Below, in pieces: positions 1-5,341 of a stretch of DNA of 6,843 nt. Made by a program: the position numbers and the translations under genes. The DNA is taken from NCBI GenBank assembly GCA_016929205.1, contig JAFGJF010000201.1:1-6843 (forward strand), in the 5' to 3' direction. This stretch comes from Anaerolineae bacterium (GTDB lineage: Bacteria > Chloroflexota > Anaerolineae > JAFGEY01). Positions within the stretch are counted from its first letter, which is position 1. The number at the start of each line of letters is the position of its first letter. Below the pieces are notes generated by a model that searched no databases, was not told where the DNA came from, and was given only the letters and a program-made list of their open reading frames with translations.

Positions 1-1779
1 CCAGAGTTTATCCGCAGGGCTACGCCGAACTGGACCGACGTGAGTGGCCAGCCGTACCAGACCTACTATGCCGACCGCCGCTATGGCGGGCCGCCCGATA
101 CGCAAGGACACAGCGGCCAGGCCTGCCACCCGTGTAACCCTCTCTATGGCCAGCGGCTCAACGTTGACCTGAACGGCAACGGGATACTCGATCCCGATGA
201 AAGGAACGACCTGAACGGCGACGGCCGGATCACGCCCGACGAAATCTGCGACAACACCCTGGACGACATCTTTGACGACCAGCAGCCGATCCGGGCCGAA
301 CAGGAAGCGGCCAAGACCTTCCTGCGCCGCGCCAGGGCGAACGATGACCAGGTCGGCTTTGTCGCCTACAGCAGCAGTACCAACTTGGGTCTGCTGCGAG
401 AATTGAACTGCGTCAACGTCGCAGTGGCCCTGGGCGAAATCATACCCGATGCACCGGGCCTCTGGGATCCGGTCACCGGCCCAGATCCGGCATGGATCTG
501 GGGTTACGACCACCGAACAAGTGCCGATGGCTGGTCGGGGCCCATTCAAGACCGTTCGACAAGCAGAAATCTGGGCAGCCTTGTTGGGGCGATCGAAGGC
601 ATGGGCGAGTTAGCGCTTACCAATCAGGCCGACGGTATGAGGATAGGGCTAGAGATCCTGGACACAGAGGGATCGCATTATGGCCGGCCGGCAGCAACCA
701 GTGTGATGGTCTTGATGACCGATGGGACCGCCAACCAGTATCCCCGCGAATGTCCGTCGGGCATCGACAATTTATGGCCCGGCGATACTCCCCAGGACTG
801 CGTGATCTATTACGCCAACCAGGCCCGCGACAGTGGCGTGCTCATCCACACCATCAGCCTGGGAACCGGGGCGGATCAAGCGCTGATGCAGGCAGTGGCG
901 GAGCGCACCGGCGGTGTATCCTATTATGCCCCATCCGCGTCGGACCTGGACGGCATCATCGATGCGATCTGGCAGGATCTGACCGAAACCTGCTTTGCCT
1001 TGAGCATCAGCAAGGTCACGCCGGCCGAGGTCAGGCTGGGCGATGCCTATACGGTCACCATCGCCCTGAGCAGCACCGCCGCGGTCAGCACCACGGGCGT
1101 CGTCGTGCAGGACACGATCCCCACGGGCACCCTGTTCATCACCGCCAGCGGCGCGTATGTTCCACCACATCCGCTGCCCGGCGAAACCATCACCTGGCAG
1201 ATCGGCGAGATCCCACACGACGGCACGCCGGTCAGCGTGACGGTCGTGCTCTCGGTCGCGCAGCGGCTCGATGCTTTTGTCAGCGAAGCGACGGTGATCA
1301 GCAGCCGCGGCTTGACGGCGGCGGTAAAAATCGGCCCAGAGCGGGCGACGATGCCCCACCTGCTGCTGTCGCTGTCCGCCATCCCCGATCTGGTCTACGC
1401 CGGGCAGCCCTTCACCTATACCATCGCCGTGCGCAACGTCGGCGCCGGCGACGCGCTGGATGTGACCGCATTCGACACCATGCCGGCGGGCACCACATTC
1501 GTCTCCGCCAGCGGCATTTACAGCCCTGCCCATCCACTGGCTGGCGAGACAATGGCCTGGGCGCTGGGCGACCTGGCCATTGACGGCGCGCCGATCACGG
1601 TGACCCTGGTGCTGGCCGCAACCACGCCGACAAAGACGATAGTATTGGCCAACACGGTCGAGGTGAGCTGCACACAGGGGATCACCGCTTCGGCGAACGC
1701 GCTGGTAACGATACTGGACCGGTCGCCGCCACGGTGGGCCCTTTACTTACCGATCGTACTCAACAACGCCAGACCATAG
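1..1779 (+). CDS. Secreted VWA domain protein with EF-hand-type insert and two DUF11 repeats (5' partial)
   Basis: The reading frame is open from base 1 (PEFIRRATPNWTDV...), so the GTG at 40 is probably internal and the true start lies upstream; 592 residues are visible. Two canonical 12-residue Ca-binding loops, DLNGNGILDPDE and DLNGDGRITPDE, lie at about residues 56-67 and 70-81. A VWA core follows: an AEQEAAKTF helix, QVGFVAYSS near 117-125 and VMVLMTDG near 235-242, the last being the usual third metal-site strand. The DxSxS part of the metal site would be upstream of the window. Two DUF11 modules (about 334-422 and 455-573) share the pattern SASGxYxPxHPLxGET. The C-terminus is LYLPIVLNNARP, a tail frequent in exported Chloroflexota proteins. 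The likely role is a cell-surface or secreted adhesion or binding protein; the ligand is unknown. The family calls are by eye. A 14-bp palindrome starts four bases after the stop. Confidence 0.85.
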   Translation, partial: PEFIRRATPNWTDVSGQPYQTYYADRRYGGPPDTQGHSGQACHPCNPLYGQRLNVDLNGNGILDPDERNDLNGDGRITPDEICDNTLDDIFDDQQPIRAEQEAAKTFLRRARANDDQVGFVAYSSSTNLGLLRELNCVNVAVALGEIIPDAPGLWDPVTGPDPAWIWGYDHRTSADGWSGPIQDRSTSRNLGSLVGAIEGMGELALTNQADGMRIGLEILDTEGSHYGRPAATSVMVLMTDGTANQYPRECPSGIDNLWPGDTPQDCVIYYANQARDSGVLIHTISLGTGADQALMQAVAERTGGVSYYAPSASDLDGIIDAIWQDLTETCFALSISKVTPAEVRLGDAYTVTIALSSTAAVSTTGVVVQDTIPTGTLFITASGAYVPPHPLPGETITWQIGEIPHDGTPVSVTVVLSVAQRLDAFVSEATVISSRGLTAAVKIGPERATMPHLLLSLSAIPDLVYAGQPFTYTIAVRNVGAGDALDVTAFDTMPAGTTFVSASGIYSPAHPLAGETMAWALGDLAIDGAPITVTLVLAATTPTKTIVLANTVEVSCTQGITASANALVTILDRSPPRWALYLPIVLNNARP

Positions 1780-1783
1780 CAAA

Positions 1784-1814
1784 GACCTGTCAGGTTTGAC
1801 AAACCTGACAGGTC
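1784..1814. repeat. Perfect 14-bp palindrome (GACCTGTCAGGTTT) after the VWA gene
   Basis: GACCTGTCAGGTTT (1784-1797), a GAC spacer and AAACCTGACAGGTC (1801-1814) form a perfect 14-bp stem with a 3-base loop. It lies four bases after the stop codon, so it could end transcription of the VWA gene. However, no T-run follows on either strand, which argues against a classical intrinsic terminator. Each arm contains the near-palindrome CCTGTCAGG. The form resembles dispersed REP-type palindromes. A 9-base direct repeat (CCGATTTCT) follows at 1814-1822 and 1826-1834. Confidence 0.8.
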
Positions 1815-1855
1815 CGATTTCTAACCGATTTCTGACCTGCAAAAATCCCAGATTC

Positions 1856-1864
1856 TGGTATAAT
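1856..1864 (+). promoter_or_regulatory. Extended -10 promoter (TGGTATAAT)
   Basis: TATAAT at 1859-1864 is preceded by TG one base upstream (TGGTATAAT), a perfect extended -10 element. No good -35 is present at 17 bp; GACCTG at 1834-1839 is a weak candidate at 19 bp. Extended -10 promoters can work without a strong -35. The predicted start is near 1871, giving a leader of about 300 bases before the gene at 2169, or a separate small RNA. Confidence 0.6.
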
Positions 1865-1920
1865 AGAGACGGAGCACCTTTGCCCGGCATGGTGCGGCCA
1901 GGATGGCCGTGTTCCGTGTG

Positions 1921-1958
1921 GATGCCCAATTGTGGACGCCCAATTGTGGATGCCCAAT
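1921..1958 (+). repeat. 14-bp tandem repeat, about 2.7 copies
   Basis: GATGCCCAATTGTG (1921-1934), GACGCCCAATTGTG (1935-1948) and GATGCCCAAT (1949-1958) are tandem copies differing at one position. The unit length is not a multiple of three, which supports non-coding status here. The embedded CAATTG is palindromic. Spaced direct repeats of this kind can be protein-binding sites or simple slippage products. Confidence 0.8.
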
Positions 1959-2043
1959 AACGTATTTCACACCGTCAAGCGCCAGCAGTTGTTCCAAAAG
2001 CAGGGCGCTTTTGTGCATGGATCGATTCGAGATCGACACAGAT

Positions 2044-2085
2044 CCCCGAAATACCGGCCAGAGTCGAACGACTTTGATTTCGGGG
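2044..2085 (+). promoter_or_regulatory. Nested hairpin in the leader of the 2169 gene
   Basis: The outer stem is CCCCGAAAT (2044-2052) with ATTTCGGGG (2077-2085), a perfect 9 bp. Directly inside is CAGAGTCG (2059-2066) with CGACTTTG (2069-2076), seven Watson-Crick pairs and one G-U, closing on a very short loop. A six-base bulge (ACCGGC, 2053-2058) lies on the 5' side only. Two stacked stems with a one-sided bulge look like a designed RNA fold or a protein-binding site in the leader. It matches no riboswitch class I recognise. Confidence 0.5.
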
Positions 2086-2168
2086 GCTGAAAGAGGAGAG
2101 AGATTGAGGAACGTGTGCCCAGGCAGTCAATGAAACCCGTTCCTCGACATATGACAAAAGGAGATGCA

Positions 2169-2894
2169 ATGAAGGGAGCGCGGATAAAGCCCATCCGGCG
2201 GATAGAACCCATCCGGCGGATAGAGTCCATCCAGCGGATAGAGTCCACCCAGGGGATCGCGTCTGGCACAACACAGCCCAACCATAACGGAAAAAGCCCG
2301 ACCTCGGCGCACACTGCCCAGGGTGGCGAGCAGCCCACGACCAAACAAAAATCCCCGCCGAGCCGCTGGACGTTGTTCCGCTGGTTTTGGCTCCTGCAAT
2401 GGTGGCGCGTAAAAGCCGTGTGGCTGGCCATGACCGGGCAGTCGCAGCCGCAGCGCAACATAGCCCTGCAAAAAGCCGAGATCGAAAAGCTGTCGATCTC
2501 ACTCCAGGTTGGCAATCAACAGAGCCTGTTCATTCTGCTGGCGGCAGACGGCACAATCAACCGGCTGGGGACGGGTATGGCCGACAACACCGAGCACGAT
2601 ATGTTTATCGGCGTCACCCAAGAGAGGGTATTCGAACGGGTGCTTGAAAACGTGTCCCAGGCGATTTTTGAGCATCGCGGGGCCTATCACATCCCCGGAA
2701 AACAGGGCCAGCCCGCCGAACTAAACATCATTTTTTCAAATGCCCAAGAAACCCAAGCCGCCGGGTTCATGTTCCAGTACCATTCCCGCTCCAAGGGCCC
2801 GCCGCCCGAGATTGCCAAGATCGTCATCGATGCAGTGAACCTCACCGAGCCGTGGTACCGGCAGCAAAAGCAGTTGATGGCAATGACGCAGTAG
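2169..2894 (+). CDS. Unrecognised 241-residue protein with hexapeptide-repeat N-terminus and Trp-rich patch
   Basis: I do not recognise this family. ATG 2169 is preferred because AAAAGGAG (2156-2163) ends five bases upstream; an in-frame GTG at 2115 has a weaker site and would add 18 residues. Residues 7-32 are hexapeptide repeats (PIRRIE-type) encoded by an 18-bp DNA repeat. A Ser/Thr/Pro/Gln-rich linker follows (33-66). A short Trp-rich basic patch comes next, with Trp at 67, 72, 74, 78, 79 and 85, which could sit at a membrane interface but is too charged for a clear membrane span. Residues 100-241 look like a compact mixed alpha/beta domain (SLFILLAADGTINRL, then QERVFERVLENVSQAIF, then ELNIIFSN and FMFQYHS strands). 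There is no signal peptide, so it is probably cytoplasmic or peripheral. The distant promoter at 1856-1864 may drive it. Confidence 0.75.
   Translation: MKGARIKPIRRIEPIRRIESIQRIESTQGIASGTTQPNHNGKSPTSAHTAQGGEQPTTKQKSPPSRWTLFRWFWLLQWWRVKAVWLAMTGQSQPQRNIALQKAEIEKLSISLQVGNQQSLFILLAADGTINRLGTGMADNTEHDMFIGVTQERVFERVLENVSQAIFEHRGAYHIPGKQGQPAELNIIFSNAQETQAAGFMFQYHSRSKGPPPEIAKIVIDAVNLTEPWYRQQKQLMAMTQ
2181..2263 (+). repeat. 18-bp tandem repeat with palindromic core ATCCGGCGGAT, in frame
   Basis: A partial copy (CGGATAAAGCC, 2181-2191) is followed by four 18-bp units at 2192-2209, 2210-2227, 2228-2245 and 2246-2263. The first is CATCCGGCGGATAGAACC and the copies decay downstream. The core ATCCG-G-CGGAT is palindromic around one base. 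Each unit adds six codons (IRRIEP, IRRIES, IQRIES, TQGIAS). The same core recurs in the array at the right edge of the window. Confidence 0.9.
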
Positions 2895-2908
2895 AAACAA
2901 GAGGTTCC

Positions 2909-3013
2909 TTATTGCCCCATGGTGACGACGACGATGGCCAGCAAAGTCAGGAACGACATGACGGCAATGAGACAATCAACGGCGGTAACAGGACGGTCGA
3001 CTTGGCGGAACAT
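2909..3013 (-). CDS. Small membrane peptide, 34 residues
   Basis: The minus strand encodes 34 residues from ATG (3013-3011) to TAA (2911-2909). The N-terminus is MFRQVDRPVTAVD, followed by one hydrophobic segment (CLIAVMSFLTLLAIVVV) and the ending TMGQ. The ribosome site CAGGAG lies seven bases before the ATG, which favours this start over a longer frame running back into the neighbouring repeat gene. The basic N-terminus followed by a single span suggests a small inner-membrane protein with its N-terminus inside. It lies on the same strand as, and downstream of, the sigma/anti-sigma pair but after the terminator at 3074-3099, so it may have its own promoter; a weak TATATG is visible near 3042. 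The function is unknown. Short length is the main doubt. Confidence 0.5.
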   Translation of the reverse strand: MFRQVDRPVTAVDCLIAVMSFLTLLAIVVVTMGQ

Positions 3014-3073
3014 AGAACACTCCTGAGATTGTGTTTTACATATAGAGCCAAACGAAAGATAAATGATACCGCA

Positions 3074-3099
3074 GAGGCCCGGTCTTCCGACCGGGCCTC
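3074..3099 (-). terminator. GC-rich hairpin terminator after the repeat-tail membrane protein
   Basis: GAGGCCCGGTC (3074-3084) and GACCGGGCCTC (3089-3099) form a perfect 11-bp stem with a four-base loop, about 45 bases past the stop of the minus-strand gene. The minus-strand sequence after the stem (TGCGGTATCATTTATCTTTC) is T-rich but has no clean T-run. It therefore fits a minus-strand terminator better than a plus-strand one. Confidence 0.6.
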
Positions 3100-3144
3100 C
3101 TTGATCAAACGGCTTGGCAGGAGGATGATCCCACCCGGAAATAA

Positions 3145-4515
3145 CTAGTTGTTTTTGTGGGTCTGATTCTGATCCTGGTCCTGGCTTTGATCCTGGTCCT
3201 GGCTTTGATCCTGGTCCTGGCTTTGATCCTGGTCCTGGCTCTGGTCTTGATCCTGACTCTGGTCCTGATCCTGGTCCTGATCTGGGTCGCATGGCGGGTC
3301 TGGATTCACATTTTGGTTCTGGTTCTGATTCTCATTCTGGTTCTGGTTCTCCGGCTGCGGCGCTGTGTCGTCATCCCCGTCATCGTTACCAGGCGGATCC
3401 TCGTTCACGTTTTGGTTCTGATTCTGGTTCTGATTTTGATTCTGGTTCTGGTTTTCCGGCTGTGGTGCCGTGCTATCGTCGTCAGGATCGGCCGGCGGAT
3501 CCTCGTTCACGTTTTGATTCTGGTTCTGATTTTGATTCTGATTTTGGTTCTGGTTCTGCGGCTGCGGCGCTTCGGAATCATCGGCCGGCGTTCCATCGAT
3601 CTCGGGTACCGTCGGATCCGTGTCTACGTTCTGGTTCCGGTTTTGATTCTGATTCTGGTTCTGGTTTTCATTCTGATTCTTTGGCTGCGGCGCTGTCTCG
3701 TCGCCGTCAGGATTGGCCGGCGGATCCTCGTTCACGTTTTGGTTTTGATTCTTGTTCTGATTCTGGTTCTGATTCTGCGGCGTCTCGACCGGCTCTTCAT
3801 CCGGATCCGGGTCCGCCGTTGCCAGTTGGAAAACCTGTTCGGCCACCTGGGCGGCACGCTGGAAAGCAGCCTGCGTCCCTTGCGGCGCGTTGGCGCCGAC
3901 GCGCTGCAAAACCTGCTGCTGGTTGCGCGTCGTGGTAACCACCCGGGCCAACAACGGCGCGGCCTGCTCCGGGCTGGTCTGCGCGATCTGCGGTAAAAGC
4001 TGCTCGGTGTGCTGTACCATCCGGGTCAAGACAACCTGGGGAATGGCCTTGCCTTGCGCCTCCAGTTGCTCGATCTCGGCGACGCGCCTGGCAGCAAAAT
4101 CCAGGTTAAGCGCCACTTTTTCGGCCGGCGTTTTCGCAAATGACAGTTTGACGTCTTCGACGGTCAACTTGACCGTGTAGAGACCATCTCCGGGCAAGCT
4201 CTCCTCGGCAGCATAAACCACGCCCCCACCAACGGCCGTTGTGCCAACCACGATGGCCAGAACAGCCGCGATCAATTTGTACATCAAGACCATTTTCACG
4301 TTGCGTCTCCTTTTCGGTAGTGTTTGCGCCGGTATTGGAACAGCAAGAAATGCGTGCGCGTTGTCGCTTTGTGCCTGGCGATGTGACTCTGCCGCCAGAC
4401 GAGCTGCCTCGTCCAGCATGCGGGCACGTCCAAGCGCCAACCCATTGGGTGGAGGAGGAACTTGTCTATAAAATTGTACGAGTTGTTTTCTCAAGTGACG
4501 ATTGGTCTTTTTCAT
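3145..4515 (-). CDS. DUF5667-like membrane protein with long Asn/Gln repeat tail, putative anti-sigma factor
   Basis: This is a 456-residue protein whose ATG overlaps the sigma-factor stop (ATGA) with a GGAG site seven bases upstream, so translation is probably coupled. Residues 1-78 are a basic, Ala-rich cytoplasmic part without the HxxxCxxC zinc motif of many anti-sigma factors. Residues 79-102 are one membrane span (LIAAVLAIVVGTTAVGGGVV). ESLPGDGLYTVKLTVEDVKL (105-124) matches the pattern typical of DUF5667 proteins. Residues 125-232 are helical. From about 247 to the end the outer part is low-complexity: five (NQ)n blocks split by acidic Pro-rich spacers (VNEDPPADPD-like, roughly 35 residues per module), then SQDQDQ repeats and QNQTHKNN. 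The inferred role is to hold the sigma factor at the membrane and sense the envelope. The anti-sigma assignment rests on position and topology, not on a motif. Confidence 0.8.
   Translation of the reverse strand: MKKTNRHLRKQLVQFYRQVPPPPNGLALGRARMLDEAARLAAESHRQAQSDNAHAFLAVPIPAQTLPKRRRNVKMVLMYKLIAAVLAIVVGTTAVGGGVVYAAEESLPGDGLYTVKLTVEDVKLSFAKTPAEKVALNLDFAARRVAEIEQLEAQGKAIPQVVLTRMVQHTEQLLPQIAQTSPEQAAPLLARVVTTTRNQQQVLQRVGANAPQGTQAAFQRAAQVAEQVFQLATADPDPDEEPVETPQNQNQNQNKNQNQNVNEDPPANPDGDETAPQPKNQNENQNQNQNQNRNQNVDTDPTVPEIDGTPADDSEAPQPQNQNQNQNQNQNQNQNVNEDPPADPDDDSTAPQPENQNQNQNQNQNQNQNVNEDPPGNDDGDDDTAPQPENQNQNENQNQNQNVNPDPPCDPDQDQDQDQSQDQDQSQDQDQSQDQDQSQDQDQSQDQDQNQTHKNN
3148..3777 (-). repeat. Coding low-complexity repeats (NQ modules and SQDQDQ units)
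   Basis: This DNA encodes residues 247-456 of the membrane protein. The NQ blocks use both codons for Asn and for Gln in mixed order, so the DNA copies have drifted while the peptide stayed the same. By contrast, the 3' end holds three identical 18-bp units (3181-3198, 3199-3216, 3217-3234; CTGGCTTTGATCCTGGTC on the plus strand) with decayed copies up to about 3288, a sign of recent expansion. Confidence 0.9.
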
Positions 4516-5132
4516 ACTGTTTCTCCACCTAGCAGTCGTTTCAAAGCGGCCAAAGCGCGCCGCTGCAGTGCTTCGACTGCGCCGACGGTCTTGTCCATCA
4601 CCTCGGCAACCCGCCGCGTCCGCAGCCCTTCGCCAAAGCGCAAAGCCAACACTTGCTGCTGCTCTGGTGTGAGCTGATGGAGCGCCGATGCGAGCCTCTC
4701 TCGATCGTCAAGATCGTCCACCCTTTGCACGGGATCGTCCAGGCTGGAACCATTCCCGGCTTCAGTTTGTAAAATTTCTTCGCGGTACGGTGTACCGTCA
4801 GAACCGTACACCGTACCGTCAAAGTCAAGCGATACATCGCCAGACGTGGGCCGCCGCCGATAGTGATCGACAACCAAGTTGTGTGCGATGCGGTACAGCC
4901 AGGCCCGTAATGATCGCTGCCAGGACTGTCCATTCTGAATGGCCCGCAGCATGCGCACGAATAACTCACCGGTCAAGTCTTCGGCGACTTGCGCATCGCC
5001 CACGCGCCGGTAGATATAGGCGTACATTTTTGGCGCGTAGCGATCGTACAACTTGGACAGTGCGGCTTTGTCATACGCTTGCGGATGAACGCCATCCGCC
5101 GCTTGTTCAAGCAAATCGGCTTGGTCTGTCAC
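4512..5132 (-). CDS. ECF-type RNA polymerase sigma factor
   Basis: This is a 206-residue sigma-70 family regulator of the ECF type. Region 2 spans about residues 24-95 (LYDRYAPKMYAYIYRRVGD, EDLTGELFVRML, RAWLYRIAHNLVVDHYRRR). Region 4 spans about 145-201 (LTPEQQQVLALRF, VAEVMDKTVGAVEALQRRAL). Region 3 is absent, as is normal for the group. The linker (96-144) is long and acidic and contains a duplicated DGTVY/DGTPY coded by an inverted repeat. The start is GTG at 5132; the only purine-rich site (AGAGGG) is about 12 bases upstream, so initiation may be weak. The gene overlaps the next by ATGA, indicating an operon with its likely anti-sigma partner. A TATATA lies upstream on the minus strand but without a recognisable -35. 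Target promoters are not evident in the window. Confidence 0.92.
   Translation of the reverse strand: MTDQADLLEQAADGVHPQAYDKAALSKLYDRYAPKMYAYIYRRVGDAQVAEDLTGELFVRMLRAIQNGQSWQRSLRAWLYRIAHNLVVDHYRRRPTSGDVSLDFDGTVYGSDGTPYREEILQTEAGNGSSLDDPVQRVDDLDDRERLASALHQLTPEQQQVLALRFGEGLRTRRVAEVMDKTVGAVEALQRRALAALKRLLGGETV
4783..4818. repeat. 13-bp inverted repeat inside the sigma-factor linker
   Basis: CGGTACGGTGTAC (4783-4795) and GTACACCGTACCG (4806-4818) are perfect inverted copies separated by ten bases. The stretch encodes the DGTVYGSDGTPY part of the linker between sigma regions 2 and 4, where added residues are tolerated. It could be an inserted palindromic repeat or could form a hairpin in the sigma mRNA. 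Confidence 0.85.
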
Positions 5133-5216
5133 GTGACTTTTTTGCCCTCTATATATAAAGACGCAGCAACCCCGGAAACCATACGGCCTGTCTCAAAAAA
5201 CCTGAACGATTTCCAC

Positions 5217-5245
5217 TTCACAACGTGCAGCCAATATGTTATAAT
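5217..5245 (+). promoter_or_regulatory. Housekeeping promoter TTCACA-N17-TATAAT
   Basis: TTCACA (5217-5222, five of six consensus bases) and TATAAT (5240-5245, all six) are separated by exactly 17 bp. The predicted start is near 5252, which gives a leader of about 90 bases before the ATG at 5342. It faces away from the sigma gene and would drive the secreted-protein gene. Confidence 0.75.
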
Positions 5246-5274
5246 AATAGCCCAGATGTGCTCGATTGTAAAGA

Positions 5275-5323
5275 TATTCTCTCAATGTCTTGTGGTCGAG
5301 AGGCACACGACATTGAGAGAATA
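5275..5323 (+). promoter_or_regulatory. 20-bp leader hairpin abutting the ribosome binding site
   Basis: The arms 5275-5294 and 5304-5323 pair over 20 bp with one mismatch (the T at 5290 against the C at 5308) around a nine-base loop (GTCGAGAGG). The hairpin ends two bases before AAGGAG (5326-5331), inside the transcript predicted from the 5217-5245 promoter. It may control translation start, protect the mRNA 5' end, or as DNA be a repressor site. There is no T-run after it, so it does not look like a terminator. Confidence 0.75.
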
Positions 5324-5341
5324 CCAAGGAGCAAAATAAAA

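Larger units (their letters stand above)
1865..2168 (+). other. Non-coding leader region with repeats and hairpins
   Basis: No convincing gene is seen in these 300 bases. The region lies between the extended -10 promoter and the ATG at 2169. It contains a 14-bp tandem repeat (1921-1958), a 7-bp stem CAAAAGC/GCTTTTG (1995-2013, loop AGGGC) and a nested hairpin (2044-2085). It then has a purine-rich stretch (about 2086-2110). An open frame at 1903-2133 exists but has no clear ribosome site, and the non-triplet repeat passes through it in shifting frames. The region may be a long 5' leader or a small RNA gene; the sequence does not decide between these. Confidence 0.45.

Noticed and set aside
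1796..1801. TTGACA as a -35 element
   Set aside because: It lies in the palindrome loop and is 57 bp from the nearest TATAAT, far outside usable spacing.
1903..2133. 76-residue plus-strand frame in the leader
   Set aside because: It has no good ribosome site, is crossed by a 14-bp non-triplet repeat, shows no recognisable protein pattern, and overlaps the structured RNA elements.
3389..3730. CCGGCGGAT inside the NQ-tail gene, resembling the 18-bp repeat core
   Set aside because: The match is explained by the codons for DPPA in the spacer peptide and lacks the 18-bp period, so it is probably coincidence.
3157..3996. Long plus-strand frame of repeating Leu/Ile/Val opposite the membrane protein gene
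   Set aside because: It is the mirror of the NQ/DQ codons on the other strand; it has no ribosome site or domain, and the minus-strand frame has clear sigma-coupled context.
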